Shown here one piece after another: positions 10,680-20,168 of a stretch of DNA of 64,000 nucleotides (the first letter of the stretch is position 1; each line of letters starts with the position of its first letter). A program made the translations under genes and the position numbers. The notes below the pieces were generated by a model. That model searched no databases and was not told where the DNA came from. It saw only the letters and a list, made by a program, of their open reading frames with translations. The DNA comes from Bacillus sp. ISL-41. GTDB lineage: Bacteria > Bacillota > Bacilli > Bacillales > Cytobacillaceae. The stretch lies in contig NZ_JAGGQP010000029.1 of NCBI RefSeq assembly GCF_018613235.1, forward strand, positions 124,001-188,000. The letters are read 5' to 3'.

Positions 10680-11303
10680 CTATATGACTTCATCCAGCCG
10701 TTTGATCAGGTCGCTGATCCGCTCATCCTTGATCCGGTAGCTGACTGGATTGACAATCAGTCTCGATGTCACGCTTGTAATCGTTTCGTACTCTACCAGG
10801 CCATTTTCCTTCAATGTCCTTCCGGTTGAAACGATGTCGACGATCCTGTCAGCGAGCCCGATCAATGGCGCAAGCTCGATTGATCCATTCAGTTTGATGA
10901 TTTCGACCTGTTCGCCCTGTTCGCGGAAATAGGCTGCAGCGATATTCGGGTATTTCGTCGCGATTTTCGGGGCGACATCATTCATCTTTGTATCCGGGAG
11001 ACCTGCGACGGCAAGATAGCAGCCGCTTATTTTTAAATCGAGCAGCTCGTACACGTCCCGTTCTTCCTCAAGCAGGACGTCCTTGCCGGCAATTCCGAGG
11101 TCGGCGACTCCATGTTCGACGTATGTAGCCACATCCATTGGCTTCGCCAAGATGAAGCGGAAGTTTTCTTCTTCCACGTCAATGATCAGCTTGCGGGAAT
11201 CATCAAATTCAGGAGGCAAATCAAAGCCAGCGTTCCGCAGCAGTTCAACAGCTTCGGTAAAAATCCTGCCCTTTGGCATTGCGATGGTCAGCTGTTCATT
11301 CAT
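10680..11303 (-). CDS. hisG: ATP phosphoribosyltransferase, short catalytic form
   Basis: First committed enzyme of histidine synthesis, condensing ATP with PRPP. At 207 aa it is the short (HisG-S) form that lacks the C-terminal allosteric domain and works with HisZ. The PRPP-binding region [14 protein letters not shown] is clear. It overlaps the end of hisZ by 4 bp, consistent with stoichiometric HisZ-HisG production. Confidence 0.98.
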   Translation of the reverse strand: MNEQLTIAMPKGRIFTEAVELLRNAGFDLPPEFDDSRKLIIDVEEENFRFILAKPMDVATYVEHGVADLGIAGKDVLLEEERDVYELLDLKISGCYLAVAGLPDTKMNDVAPKIATKYPNIAAAYFREQGEQVEIIKLNGSIELAPLIGLADRIVDIVSTGRTLKENGLVEYETITSVTSRLIVNPVSYRIKDERISDLIKRLDEVI

Positions 11304-12475
11304 TGCACTCCCTCCTTCCCAACAAGATAAACGACATCAGTATAAGCGGCGGAACATGCATCTAGATTGCGTACGGCGCTGATGTCCTGGAGAATGATCC
11401 GTTCCCCATCTTCCCTGCGCTGTGCCGCCAGCTGGTATGCTTCCTTTCTACGTTCCTGGCTGAAAAGGATGCAGGTGACCGGCTCAGGTGCACCCAGATT
11501 GCCAAGGCTTTCAAGCAGGCGGTCGAGCCTGATCGCGAACCCTGTGGCTCCGGTTGATTTTCCGAATTTCTCGAGCAGCTTGTCATAGCGGCCTCCATTG
11601 CCGATTGGAAAGCCGACCATTCCTGCATAAACCTCAAATAAAATGCCTGTATAATAGCTCATATGGCTGACAATGGTTAAATCAAATTTAATCCGGCTGC
11701 TTTCACCGAAATCTTCGATGATTGCACAAAGCAGTTTCAATTCATCCAGAGCCCCCCTGCCTTTTCCGTTTTCGATGAGCTCGGAGGCCTTGCCAATCAC
11801 TTCCGGACCCCCGCGCAAATCAAGGAAAGCGAGAAGCCTTTGTGAATCGATTGATGACAGCGGCAGTGATTTGACATGTTCGCGGTATCCGACATAATTC
11901 TTTTCATATAAAAATTTCGTCAGCTCCCTGGCTCGATCTTCTGTGCCAAGTATCTGTACAAACAACTCGTTGACGAAGCCAACATGGCCAACAGAAAGCT
12001 GAAACTGTTCCAGCCCGGCTTTTTTCAGCGAAGAAATCGCTAGTGAGATCATTTCGCCATCCGCGCTGACCGAATCGTCACCAATACACTCGACGCCAAT
12101 CTGCTCGAATTCCGCCGGCCTGCCGCCTTCCCGCTGCTGGGCACGATAGACATTTGCCGAATAGGCCAATCTTAATGGAATCTGATCCTTATACAATTTG
12201 GAAGCCGCAACCCTGGCAATCGGTGCGGTCATATCCGGCCGCAGCACGAGTGTATGCCCCTGTTGGTCCAATAGCTTGAACAGCTGCTGATCCAGGATTG
12301 CTGATGCCGTTCCCACAGTTTCGTAATATTCGAGCGCAGGCGTTTCGATGAATTGGAAACCCCAATGCTTCATTTCTTTTTCAATAGAGCTTCGGACATT
12401 TTCCTTCGCTTCATGTAATTCCGGAAGTGTATCCCTCATGCCAAGCGGCTTTTCAAACATGAATAATCTGCTCAT
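11300..12475 (-). CDS. hisZ: ATP phosphoribosyltransferase regulatory subunit
   Basis: HisRS-like protein (391 aa) without tRNA-charging function that activates HisG-S and confers histidine feedback. Class II synthetase-like motifs are visible ([23 protein letters not shown], and [11 protein letters not shown] near the end). ATG at 12475 has GAGGGTG upstream; the longer frame begins at the GTG within that site. It is the first gene of the his operon. I looked upstream for a T-box or His-rich leader peptide and found none. Confidence 0.95.
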   Translation of the reverse strand: MSRLFMFEKPLGMRDTLPELHEAKENVRSSIEKEMKHWGFQFIETPALEYYETVGTASAILDQQLFKLLDQQGHTLVLRPDMTAPIARVAASKLYKDQIPLRLAYSANVYRAQQREGGRPAEFEQIGVECIGDDSVSADGEMISLAISSLKKAGLEQFQLSVGHVGFVNELFVQILGTEDRARELTKFLYEKNYVGYREHVKSLPLSSIDSQRLLAFLDLRGGPEVIGKASELIENGKGRGALDELKLLCAIIEDFGESSRIKFDLTIVSHMSYYTGILFEVYAGMVGFPIGNGGRYDKLLEKFGKSTGATGFAIRLDRLLESLGNLGAPEPVTCILFSQERRKEAYQLAAQRREDGERIILQDISAVRNLDACSAAYTDVVYLVGKEGVQ

Positions 12476-12701
12476 TGTTTTCACCCTCTTCGTTGCTGGT
12501 GTTATCTATCTTAATTATCCAAATCCTTTAGTTCGCTAATATGGTAACAAGATGAAGTTATATGTAGTTTATCGTTGATTCTATTATTCGTCAACCTTAA
12601 GCTGTTCATGTTTTGCTTTTTAAAATAGAGCTGGAAGATTGATGGCAACCAGAAATGCGGAAACACCTTGTCCAGTCCCGAAAAATGTTGGAGGGTCAGA
12701 C

Positions 12702-12726
12702 AATAAAGTCGTTCTTAGACTTTATT
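12702..12726. other. Perfect 9-bp inverted repeat upstream of his operon
   Basis: AATAAAGTC and GACTTTATT flank a 7-base loop. There is no T-run, so it is not an obvious terminator. It lies about 230 bp upstream of hisZ in a 520-bp gap (12476-12996) that otherwise holds family B copy B2, the yvoF terminator and no convincing gene. A role in his regulation is possible but unproven. Confidence 0.4.
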
Positions 12727-12850
12727 AGGCGGACGCGACTCGAGGGGCTTGCAATGAAATCCGATATCCATGCCTATAAATACCTGCAAGGGGCAATTTC
12801 CTGTAAGATTGATTGTTGCCGGCAACCTTTTTCACTAAAAAATAATTTTA

Positions 12851-12944
12851 TTGGCGAAAATCAAATTATATCGACCACTTTTCGAAATATATCAGCGGAT
12901 TTTTGATTTTATCGACCACATTTTTAATTCTATCGACCACATCC
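12851..12944 (+). repeat. Family B 21-bp-period intergenic element, copy B2
   Basis: Start box TTGGCGAAAAT at 12851, then cores at 12871 (TCGACCAC), 12892 (TCAGCGGATTTTT variant), 12912 and 12933 (TCGACCAC). Spacings are 21, 20 and 21 bp. The start box to first core distance is 20 bp, as in copies B1 and B3. It is located between yvoF and the his operon. Confidence 0.85.
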
Positions 12945-12962
12945 TAATTTTTCCAATAATAA

Positions 12963-13000
12963 AAAAAGCGAAGCGGATCAGTGTCCGTTTCGCTTTTTAA
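12963..13000 (-). terminator. Terminator after yvoF
   Basis: AAAAAGCGAA-CGGA and its complement form a long stem with A-runs and T-runs on both sides. It lies at the yvoF stop codon and ends the hprK-lgt-yvoD-ppaX-yvoF group. Confidence 0.85.
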
Positions 13001-13536
13001 TTCGTTGTGTGCGTCCCATAGATTTCATCATCTGCCCAGCGTTGTGCAAGTTCTTCCTTTGTGTAGATCACACGCATCGGGTTGCCGCCGACAAATGCGC
13101 CGGCCGGGACGTCTTTGTGTACGAGTGTTCCGGCGGAGACGATGGCGCCGTCCCCTATCCGGATTCCGGGCATGATGGTGGAATTGGCGCCGATCATGAC
13201 TTCGCTGCCAATCTCAACGTCGCCGAGGCGGTATTCCTTGATCAAGTATTCATGTGCCAGAATGGTCGTGTTATAGCCAATGACCGTATTGCGGCCAACG
13301 GAGATTTTTTCTGGGAACATGACGTCAAGCATGACCATCAGCGCAAAGGAGGTCTGGTCGCCGACTTTCATCCGCAGAAATGTGCGGTACAGCCAGTTTT
13401 TTATGCCGAGAAACGGCGTGTATCGTGCCACCTGGATGACGGCGAAATTTTTGACGACCTTCCAGAACGGGACGGTTTTATACACATGCCAGAGTGAGTT
13501 TGCTCCTTCTACTCGATAACGAGTCGTCCTTCTCAT
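12997..13536 (-). CDS. yvoF: Hexapeptide-repeat acyltransferase (YvoF-like)
   Basis: A 179-aa left-handed beta-helix acetyltransferase. The imperfect hexapeptides run through residues ~75-160 (ISVGRNTVIG, VEIGSEVMIGANSTIMPGIRIGDGAIVSAGTLV, VPAGAFVGGNP). The family transfers acetyl groups from acetyl-CoA to sugars or similar acceptors; the substrate here is unknown. It starts 1 bp from the ppaX stop and is the last gene of the hprK-lgt-yvoD-ppaX-yvoF group known from B. subtilis. Confidence 0.85.
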   Translation of the reverse strand: MRRTTRYRVEGANSLWHVYKTVPFWKVVKNFAVIQVARYTPFLGIKNWLYRTFLRMKVGDQTSFALMVMLDVMFPEKISVGRNTVIGYNTTILAHEYLIKEYRLGDVEIGSEVMIGANSTIMPGIRIGDGAIVSAGTLVHKDVPAGAFVGGNPMRVIYTKEELAQRWADDEIYGTHTTN

Positions 13537-13537
13537 G

Positions 13538-14182
13538 TTATACTCCCAGGATTGGCAGGATGTCAGCCATGTTCTCTAACATGTAATCCGGGTTGTACTG
13601 CTCAAGATGCTCTCTACCCTTAATGGACCAGGCAACGCCTACTGTCTTCGTGCCGGCATTTTTGCCCCCGAGGATATCGTGGTGGTTATCTCCGACCATG
13701 ATTGCACGTTCCGGTGAGGATCCAAGCATGTCCAATGCTTTTAAAAGCGGCTCCGGATCGGGCTTAGCTTTTTCAACGTGGTCAAGTGCGACGACAACCT
13801 CGAAAAACTCGTCCAAACCTGTCAACTTCAAGCCCATCTGGACTACATCAGATCGCTTAGTGGTGACGATTCCCATGTGGAAGCCATTTTCCTTCAACGT
13901 CCTGACCGTTTCATACACTCCCTCGAAACCTTTTACCAACAGGTCGTGGTTTGCCAGGTTGTATGTCCGGTAGGTGGTGATCATTTCTTCATAGCCTTCA
14001 GGATCCAGCTTTTCGAATGATTCTTTTAAAGATGGCCCGAGAAACGGAAGGACATCCTCCCGTTTGTATTGGCCGGGATAATAGGTTTCCATTGTATGGA
14101 GAAAAGATGAAATAATCAGTTCGTTCGTATCAATTAGAGTCCCATCAAGATCGAAAAGGACCGTATCTATTTTATTGCTCAT
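13538..14182 (-). CDS. ppaX: Pyrophosphatase PpaX
   Basis: HAD-superfamily phosphatase (214 aa). Motif I is DLDGTLIDT, motif III covers the lysine in [10 protein letters not shown], and motif IV is [16 protein letters not shown]. In B. subtilis PpaX hydrolyses the pyrophosphate made when HprK phosphorolyses seryl-phosphorylated HPr; its location in the hprK operon supports that role. It overlaps yvoD by 11 bp. Confidence 0.93.
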   Translation of the reverse strand: MSNKIDTVLFDLDGTLIDTNELIISSFLHTMETYYPGQYKREDVLPFLGPSLKESFEKLDPEGYEEMITTYRTYNLANHDLLVKGFEGVYETVRTLKENGFHMGIVTTKRSDVVQMGLKLTGLDEFFEVVVALDHVEKAKPDPEPLLKALDMLGSSPERAIMVGDNHHDILGGKNAGTKTVGVAWSIKGREHLEQYNPDYMLENMADILPILGV

Positions 14183-15116
14183 ATACTGCTTCCTTTCTTT
14201 TCGCGATATCCGCGCGGTTCCAGATGATCGCGACTGTTATCGTCAATAAAATTGCCACACCTAGGCGGATCAACAACAGCGGCAGCACCGGAATGCCAAG
14301 CGGAATGAAAATCAATGTATCCTCAACTACAGCGTGGCAGGCAACAAGGAAAATGAACGCCAGCGTGACATCCTTTTTGCTGACTCCGTCTTCCTGGACC
14401 GCCTGGATCATTACGCCCGCGCCATACGCAAGTCCGATCAGCAGGCCGGCTGCCATTGTCGTCGAGGTATTCTCCTTCATGCCGAGCGCTCTCGTAGCAG
14501 GTGCCATCCATCTTGAAAAAACGGCAAGCCACTGCTTATCCTTCATGATCTGCACAACCACCATCAGCGGGATGACGATGATAGCCAGCTGGAATATGCC
14601 AAGTCCTGCCTTCGTTATGCCTTCAAGCAGGATCGCTCCCCATCCCGAAACCTCTTCGCTTTTAGCAGGGACCATCCCATATTTTGCGATCTCAGACCCG
14701 CCATTCCAAACAAGATTGATGACCACTGCAGATATGAACGCAAGACCTAAACGGACGAGCACGATGATCCACAGCTTGACGCCAACTTTGATGGCTACAC
14801 TCGATTCAACCAGCATATTATGCGAAAAGCTCAGCATCACGGCAATGATGAATACTTCTTTTACCGTCAAATCAAGCGTCAGGATAGCTCCAATGGCCGC
14901 GTATAAATTAAGGAAGTTCCCGATAACAAGCGGAATCGCAGCATCTCCTGACAAACCGAGCACCGACATCAATGGTGTGATCAGTTTGATTACCCAAGTC
15001 AGGACAGGGGTGTATTGAAGGATCGACACAATCAAGGTGACGGGAAAGATGACCTTCCCGAGCGCCCATGTTGTGTTCAAGCCAACCATCAACCCTCTTT
15101 TTAATGTAGAACCCAT
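14172..15116 (-). CDS. yvoD: Nucleoside-recognition (Gate) domain membrane protein YvoD
   Basis: Integral membrane protein with about eight hydrophobic segments and two Gate/nucleoside-recognition-like halves (for example residues 60-150 and 200-300). Function is unknown; relatives include spore maturation proteins SpmA/SpmB. The longest frame starts at 15152, but ATG at 15116 (product MGSTLKRG...) has a GGGAGA element upstream and gives 314 aa, close to the B. subtilis protein. It is in the operon between lgt and ppaX. Confidence 0.85.
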   Translation of the reverse strand: MGSTLKRGLMVGLNTTWALGKVIFPVTLIVSILQYTPVLTWVIKLITPLMSVLGLSGDAAIPLVIGNFLNLYAAIGAILTLDLTVKEVFIIAVMLSFSHNMLVESSVAIKVGVKLWIIVLVRLGLAFISAVVINLVWNGGSEIAKYGMVPAKSEEVSGWGAILLEGITKAGLGIFQLAIIVIPLMVVVQIMKDKQWLAVFSRWMAPATRALGMKENTSTTMAAGLLIGLAYGAGVMIQAVQEDGVSKKDVTLAFIFLVACHAVVEDTLIFIPLGIPVLPLLLIRLGVAILLTITVAIIWNRADIAKRKEAVYEQ

Positions 15117-15189
15117 CGAAGCATCTCTCCCATTTTTTATACCTTGATTCATTTTATTTATTGGTTCTCACTTTTAGTAACCCGAAATT

Positions 15190-16002
15190 CTAGTTCTCTA
15201 AATATCGTACTTTCGAATAGCCTTTGACTCTTCTGAAAATCCATAAGCCGATCGCCAGTAGGATCAATGCAATTGAGATTGTCTGGGCAATCCGCAATGA
15301 TTCTGTCAGCATCAGGCTGTCAGTGCGCATTCCTTCAACGAAGAAGCGGCCGATTGAGTACCAGATGACATAGCTGAGGAAAATCTCCCCGCGGCCCAGG
15401 TTGACTCTGCGCAATGACATCAGCAGGATGAAACCGAGCAAATTCCAGATTGATTCATACAAGAACGTTGGATGATAATATGTTCCATTGATATACATCT
15501 GGTTGATGATAAACTCAGGAAGGTAGAGATTCTCCAAAAAGGCTCTCGTTACTTCCCCGCCATGTGCTTCCTGGTTCATGAAGTTTCCCCAGCGGCCAAT
15601 TGCCTGTCCAAGGATGATGCTGGGCGCAGCGATATCCGCAAGCTTCCAAAACGAAACATTCCGTGACTTCGTAAAGAAATACGCAGTGACAACGGATCCG
15701 ATCAAAGCACCGTGAATCGCGATGCCGCCATTCCAGATTTTGAAAATCTCGCCTGGATACTGTGCGTAATATTCCCATTGAAAGATTACATAGTAAAGTC
15801 TCGCTGATAAGATCGCAATCGGTATGGCCCAGAGCATCAGATCCGCAAAAATATCTTTTGGCAGACCGCGGCGTTCACCTTCGCGCATGGCAATCCACAA
15901 TGCAAGCGCAATTCCAAGCCCGATGATGACACCATACCAGTGCACCTGAATCGGACCGAGCGAAAAGGCAATCGGGTCAATCGGCTGAATATTTTTCTCC
16001 AT
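15190..16002 (-). CDS. lgt: Prolipoprotein diacylglyceryl transferase
   Basis: Membrane enzyme that transfers diacylglycerol from phosphatidylglycerol to the lipobox cysteine of prolipoproteins. The 270-aa product has seven hydrophobic segments and the Lgt signature [17 protein letters not shown] at 16002 has AAGGGGAA upstream. Its clients in this window would include the lipoproteins encoded at 49294 and 59554. Confidence 0.97.
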   Translation of the reverse strand: MEKNIQPIDPIAFSLGPIQVHWYGVIIGLGIALALWIAMREGERRGLPKDIFADLMLWAIPIAILSARLYYVIFQWEYYAQYPGEIFKIWNGGIAIHGALIGSVVTAYFFTKSRNVSFWKLADIAAPSIILGQAIGRWGNFMNQEAHGGEVTRAFLENLYLPEFIINQMYINGTYYHPTFLYESIWNLLGFILLMSLRRVNLGRGEIFLSYVIWYSIGRFFVEGMRTDSLMLTESLRIAQTISIALILLAIGLWIFRRVKGYSKVRYLEN

Positions 16003-16056
16003 GTTTTTTTCCCCTTTTTTATTAAAAAATCATTCGTACCAACACTTTGGCCGTTA

Positions 16057-16076
16057 TTAATCAAACGTTTGATTAA
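16057..16076. promoter_or_regulatory. 20-bp perfect palindrome upstream of lgt
   Basis: TTAATCAAACGTTTGATTAA, a perfect 20-bp dyad, lies 55 bp upstream of lgt in the 173-bp gap to hprK. The identical sequence occurs at 28625-28644 upstream of uvrB. It looks like an operator for a homodimeric, TetR-type regulator; the regulator is not in the window. Confidence 0.55.
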
Positions 16077-16175
16077 GGCTTACTTCTTAAATCTGATTGT
16101 TTTCAAATCAAGGTTTTCAAGACCCTCTTGTAAAAGAGTTCCCGCTGCGTTCATGCAATTAGCTTTGTTTACTTC

Positions 16176-17111
16176 TTAATGTTCGTCATGGTCGCCGTCT
16201 TCAATGACATCTGACAGCCTGTTGGTGAATTGCTCTGCTGCATTGACTCCCATGCGCTTCAGCCTGAAGTTCATCGCTGCTACCTCGATGATGACAGCAA
16301 GGTTCCGGCCCGGGCGAACAGGAATCGTCAGCTTGGTTATATCGGTGTCGAGAATTTTCATCTTCTCTTCATCAAGGCCCAGCCTGTCATAGGATTTCTT
16401 CTGATCCCAAATCTCAAGATCAATGATCAGCGAAATCCGTTTATGTGAACGTACGGCACCAGCACCGAACAGCGTCATCACATTGATGATTCCTACCCCG
16501 CGGATTTCCAAAAGATGTTCAATCAAATCCGGTGAATTTCCGACCAGAGTCCCGATATCCTCCTGCCGGATCTCAACGCAATCATCCGCTACGAGACGAT
16601 GTCCCCTTTTTACCAATTCGAGCGCTGTTTCACTTTTACCAACACCGCTTTTTCCGGTAATCAGGACCCCGATTCCATATAAATCGACCAATACCCCGTG
16701 GACAGCAGTCGTCGGTGCCAGCTTGCTTTCGAGATAGTTTGTCAGGTGACTCGAGAGCCTGGTTGTTTTTTGCTTCGAACGGAGAAGAGGTACCGATTCT
16801 CGTTCGGCTGCCTCGATCAGCTCAACTGGAACCTCCATGTCTCTTGTGACAATGATGCCGGGGGTAATATCTGTACAAAGCTTTTGCATCCGCTCGGTCC
16901 TGTCGCGAGGACTCAATTTTTCAAAGAAGGTCAGTTCTGTTTTACCGAGAAGCTGCAGGCGCTCCGCAGGATAATATTCAAAATAACCAGCGATTTCGAG
17001 TCCCGGCCTTGAAATGTCAGTAGTCGTAATCGGACGATTGATTCCTTCCTCTCCGCTTACCAATTCCATGTCGAATTTCTTGATGAGGTCTTTAGTACGG
17101 ACTTTTGGCAA
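16176..17111 (-). CDS. hprK: HPr kinase/phosphorylase
   Basis: Phosphorylates and dephosphorylates HPr at Ser46, setting CcpA-dependent carbon catabolite control. The 311-aa product has His138, the Walker A loop GKSGVGKS (153-160), the following DD pair and the C-terminal signature [16 protein letters not shown]. The first gene of its operon, it is divergent from nagA and sits upstream of lgt and ppaX. Confidence 0.98.
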   Translation of the reverse strand: MPKVRTKDLIKKFDMELVSGEEGINRPITTTDISRPGLEIAGYFEYYPAERLQLLGKTELTFFEKLSPRDRTERMQKLCTDITPGIIVTRDMEVPVELIEAAERESVPLLRSKQKTTRLSSHLTNYLESKLAPTTAVHGVLVDLYGIGVLITGKSGVGKSETALELVKRGHRLVADDCVEIRQEDIGTLVGNSPDLIEHLLEIRGVGIINVMTLFGAGAVRSHKRISLIIDLEIWDQKKSYDRLGLDEEKMKILDTDITKLTIPVRPGRNLAVIIEVAAMNFRLKRMGVNAAEQFTNRLSDVIEDGDHDEH

Positions 17112-17264
17112 AGAAGTTCCTCCTTTATTAGGACGTTAATTTTCCACATGATAACAATACTTTTTATTTTAGCACTTTTTCATGAAGAACCAAATACAAG
17201 GAGTTAAAAAACAGCTTAGATTCGCAGAGACCTTTTGAAGTTGGCATTAGAAGAGAACGAGTGG

Positions 17265-17278
17265 TGGTCTATACAACC
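17265..17278 (+). promoter_or_regulatory. Candidate NagR (YvoA/DasR-type) operator before nagA
   Basis: TGGTCTATACAACC is an imperfect dyad resembling GntR/HutC-type dre sites (TGGTCTAGACCA). It lies 16 bp before a TATAAT at 17294-17299, so a bound repressor would cover the -35 region. The nagA start is 55 bp further on. No nagR gene follows nagB here, unlike B. subtilis. Confidence 0.5.
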
Positions 17279-17353
17279 GCTGGCAGGCATTTGTATAATA
17301 AGAGTAACAAAGGGTAAAGAAAGAAAACAGGACATAACTTTCAGGTGATATAA

Positions 17354-18523
17354 ATGAAGGATTTAATGCTGATCAATGCCAGTGTGTTAACACAAGAAGG
17401 CATGATTGAAAAAGGGTTCATTTTAGTAATGGATGGAAAGATTGCCGAAACAGGACCTTTAACCTCCCTCCCCCAACACCAGGCAGAGATCATCGAGCTT
17501 CCAGAGGACAGCACGATTGTCCCCGGGTTTATCGATGTGCACATTCACGGTGCAGGCGGAGCTGATACAATGGATGCGACTACAGAGGCGCTCATGACGA
17601 TGGCATCAGTCCTGCCTGAGGAAGGAACCACAAGTTTCCTGGCAACGACAATCACCCAGGAGCAGAAGGCCATAATAAAAGCTTTGGAAAATGCTGCCGA
17701 TTATATCGAGCATTATAACCAGCCGGGTAAAGCTGAGGTGCTTGGGCTCCATTTAGAAGGTCCTTTCATCAATGAATTACGCAAAGGGGCCCAGCCTGAA
17801 CAGCACATCATCACACCGGATATCGAGCAGTTCATGAGACTGCAGAAAACTTCGGGAAACAATATCAGGCTTGTGACACTCGCTCCGGAAAAAGAAAACG
17901 GCAATAAGCTTATTGCCTACCTGGCCAAAAATGGTGTCATCGCCTCGGTTGGCCACTCGGATGCCACTTACGGTCAAATGGCTGAAGCAGTGAAAGCAGG
18001 AGCTACCCATGTGACGCATCTGTTCAATGGCATGCGCGGGATGCATCATCGAGATCCGGGAGTAGCTGGTGCTGCCCTGCTTTTTGATGAGTTAAAAATC
18101 GAAATGATTACAGATGGCATCCATGTCGTTCCCGAAATGGTCGATTTATCGATTCGCGCCAAAGGAACCGATGGTGTCATTTTGATCACCGACTCAATGA
18201 GAGCGAAGTGCCTTAAAAGCGGCACTTACGACCTTGGCGGACAGGAAGTCAGTGTCGCGGATGGGAAGGCACTTTTAGCTGATGGCACACTGGCTGGCAG
18301 TATTTTAAAAATGAAAGATGCGTTGAAAAATATGATGGAATTCACGGGCATCAGCCTTGAAGAAGCAGTGAAGCTTGCCAGCGAGAATCCAGCCAGGCAG
18401 CTAAAGGTTTTTGACCGGAAAGGAAGCATTGCTTCAGGCAAGGACGCCGACCTTGTCGTACTGGACCGTAATTATGAGGTTGTCATGTCGTTTTGCCGGG
18501 GAGTCGCCAGCTATACCCGTTAA
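17354..18523 (+). CDS. nagA: N-acetylglucosamine-6-phosphate deacetylase
   Basis: Removes acetate from GlcNAc-6-phosphate in amino sugar and cell-wall recycling. The 389-aa amidohydrolase has the metal motif VDVHIHGAGG, the catalytic region GLHLEGPFIN, the second histidine pair VGHSDATY and HLFNGM, and the catalytic Asp in LITDSM. AGGTGAT precedes the ATG. It forms an operon with nagB (27 bp gap). Confidence 0.97.
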   Translation: MKDLMLINASVLTQEGMIEKGFILVMDGKIAETGPLTSLPQHQAEIIELPEDSTIVPGFIDVHIHGAGGADTMDATTEALMTMASVLPEEGTTSFLATTITQEQKAIIKALENAADYIEHYNQPGKAEVLGLHLEGPFINELRKGAQPEQHIITPDIEQFMRLQKTSGNNIRLVTLAPEKENGNKLIAYLAKNGVIASVGHSDATYGQMAEAVKAGATHVTHLFNGMRGMHHRDPGVAGAALLFDELKIEMITDGIHVVPEMVDLSIRAKGTDGVILITDSMRAKCLKSGTYDLGGQEVSVADGKALLADGTLAGSILKMKDALKNMMEFTGISLEEAVKLASENPARQLKVFDRKGSIASGKDADLVVLDRNYEVVMSFCRGVASYTR

Positions 18524-18550
18524 CAACAGCTTTGAAAGAGGTGAAGACGT

Positions 18551-19276
18551 ATGAAATTGATTTCAACTTCAAACTACCAGGAGCTTAGCCAGAAAGCAGC
18601 AGAGGAAATCATCTCACGAATAAAGACTGAACCATTGCTGAACTTTGGACTTGCTACCGGGAGTACGCCGACTGGCCTCTATCGGGAGCTCATCAGGGAC
18701 CATAAGCAGAACCAGACATCCTACAAAGAAATCAACACATTCAACCTGGATGAATACATTGGCATTCCCAAAAAAGATCGTAATAGCTATCACTACTTTA
18801 TGTGTGAACATTTATTTGAGCACATTGATATTCCGCTTGACCAAACGCATATCCCAGATGGAACAGCGAAGAATTTGGAAGAGGAATGCATGCGCTATGA
18901 ACAGTTCATCAACGAGCATGGCGGCATTGATCTGCAGATTCTTGGAATTGGACAGAACGGCCATATTGGTTTTAACGAACCAGGGACTCCATTTGACAGC
19001 AGGACGCATATCATTGACTTGGCAGAAAGCACACGGAAAGCAAACTCCAGGTTCTTTGAATCATTGGAGGATGTCCCTAAGCAAGCAATCACCATGGGAA
19101 TTGCCTCAATCATGGATAGCAAAGAAATCTTTCTGCTTGTTTCCGGAGCCTCCAAGGCAAAGGCACTCGCTCGTTTGATCAATGGCGAAGTCAGCGAGCA
19201 ATTCCCTGCTTCCGTTCTTCAAAAGCATGGAAATGTGACGATTTTTGCTGATAAGGAAGCGACAGCATTACTTTAA
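18551..19276 (+). CDS. nagB: Glucosamine-6-phosphate deaminase
   Basis: Converts glucosamine-6-phosphate to fructose-6-phosphate and ammonia, completing the NagA pathway. The 241-aa product carries GLATGSTPTGLY, FNLDEYIG (the catalytic Asp/Glu region) and LGIGQNGHIGFNEPG. GAGGTGAAG precedes the ATG. A terminator follows 40 bp downstream, and the yvoA/nagR regulator gene that follows nagB in B. subtilis is absent. Confidence 0.97.
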   Translation: MKLISTSNYQELSQKAAEEIISRIKTEPLLNFGLATGSTPTGLYRELIRDHKQNQTSYKEINTFNLDEYIGIPKKDRNSYHYFMCEHLFEHIDIPLDQTHIPDGTAKNLEEECMRYEQFINEHGGIDLQILGIGQNGHIGFNEPGTPFDSRTHIIDLAESTRKANSRFFESLEDVPKQAITMGIASIMDSKEIFLLVSGASKAKALARLINGEVSEQFPASVLQKHGNVTIFADKEATALL

Positions 19277-19316
19277 CACTTTTATATGAAAATGCTCTTT
19301 TCACAAAAAGTATATA

Positions 19317-19343
19317 GAGACCCATTTAGGGTCTCTTTTAAAA
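19317..19343 (+). terminator. nagAB terminator (copy 1 of duplicated hairpin)
   Basis: GAGACCC-ATTTA-GGGTCTC followed by TTTT. An 18-bp core of this hairpin recurs at 19588-19605, 271 bp further on. Confidence 0.85.
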
Positions 19344-19380
19344 TAGACTTATGTTTAGTTCCACGCTAAGTTTAGAAATC

Positions 19381-19516
19381 CTGTTGATTGGAGGGGAAGG
19401 CGCGTAGACTCCTGCGGGATCAGACGGACAGGTGAGACCCCACAGGCGTCAACGGCGTCGAGGAGACTCACCGCCGGCCCCGCGGAAAGCGAAGCGCCTG
19501 GAACGGAAATCAACAG
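19381..19516. repeat. Dispersed Bacillaceae intergenic repeat
   Basis: A GC-rich ~136-bp block bounded by CTGTTGATTGGAG and GGAAATCAACAG, containing GTAGACTCCTGCGGGA and GCGGAAAGCGAAGCG. I recognise this as the common dispersed element of many Bacillus-type genomes. It is rich in internal inverted repeats and lies between nagB and the DUF2164 gene, inside a segment flanked by duplicate terminators. Its function is unknown. Confidence 0.75.
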
Positions 19517-19541
19517 TCCCATTCCAGCACCTACCAAAAAA

Positions 19542-19583
19542 AGACTGTAAACAAACACGATTTACATCGAGTTTGTCTACAGT
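19542..19583 (+). other. Long hairpin next to the dispersed repeat
   Basis: GACTGTAAACAAAC and GTTTGTCTACAGTC form a ~14-bp stem with one mismatch around a 14-nt loop. It directly follows the dispersed repeat, and the second terminator copy begins at 19588. Confidence 0.65.
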
Positions 19584-19587
19584 CTGA

Positions 19588-19612
19588 GAGACCCATTTAG
19601 GGTCTTGTTTAA
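19588..19612 (+). terminator. Second copy of the nag terminator hairpin
   Basis: GAGACCCATTTAGGGTCT repeats the core of the nagAB terminator, followed by TGTTT. Together the two copies bracket 19335-19587. Confidence 0.6.
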
Positions 19613-19760
19613 TTAGAAATGAGAGCTGATCTTCGTCAAATGTCGAAAAGGAAAATAAATCATTGCTTATTTCCACGGAAATAATCGAACCTGCCTGTCG
19701 AAATATTTGTCTTGGTCGCTTAAAATGAGGGTACTACATAAAACAAAAGGGGTAGATGTC

Positions 19761-19988
19761 ATGCTGAAGAATTTCCAGATCGATGATCACACAAAAAACC
19801 AAATGACGGATGAAATAAAGAGATATTTCCTTGAAGAACGTGGTGAAGAGCTTGGGGACCTGGCTGCATTGCTGATCCTTGAATTTGTTGCCGATAAGCT
19901 CGGAACCCACTTCTATAACATCGGAATCCAGGATGCTCACGAGTTTATGTCGCAGCGGATTGAGGATATTTTTGAGTTGAATAAATAA
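19761..19988 (+). CDS. DUF2164-family protein
   Basis: A 75-aa acidic, probably cytosolic protein. The stretch GDLAALLILEFVADKLGTHFYNIGI matches the DUF2164 pattern as I know it; no biochemical role is established. ATG at 19761 has AAAGGGGT upstream, so the longer frame from 19707 is unlikely. It stands alone between the nag region and the amidase gene. Confidence 0.75.
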   Translation: MLKNFQIDDHTKNQMTDEIKRYFLEERGEELGDLAALLILEFVADKLGTHFYNIGIQDAHEFMSQRIEDIFELNK

Positions 19989-20168
19989 TGCTTAAATATT
20001 TTGGTTTTCGGAGGATATGTCTCCAAGTCTTTAAAAGATGTTGAAGGGTGATTAAGAGAAGCGATATTCAATTTAAAAATGGCTTTATCTGATGTCACTA
20101 TGCCCTTTTTCTGCCTTTGGTCATATATATACTGATGAGGAAATCTTTTATCGGAAGGTGTGATAATC

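Noticed and set aside
12655-12906. 83-codon plus-strand ORF upstream of the his operon
   Set aside because: No ribosome binding site, no family resemblance, and its 3' third is family B repeat sequence.
12476-12996. T-box or leader peptide for the his operon
   Set aside because: No GGGTGGNACCGCG T-box motif, no His-codon run and no terminator/antiterminator pair on the minus strand.
14224-15018. 264-codon plus-strand ORF
   Set aside because: Entirely antisense to yvoD, whose protein is recognisable; the antisense frame is a composition shadow with no ribosome binding site.
19449-19676. 75-codon minus-strand ORF over the dispersed repeat
   Set aside because: Runs across the repeat and a terminator hairpin; no ribosome binding site or homology.
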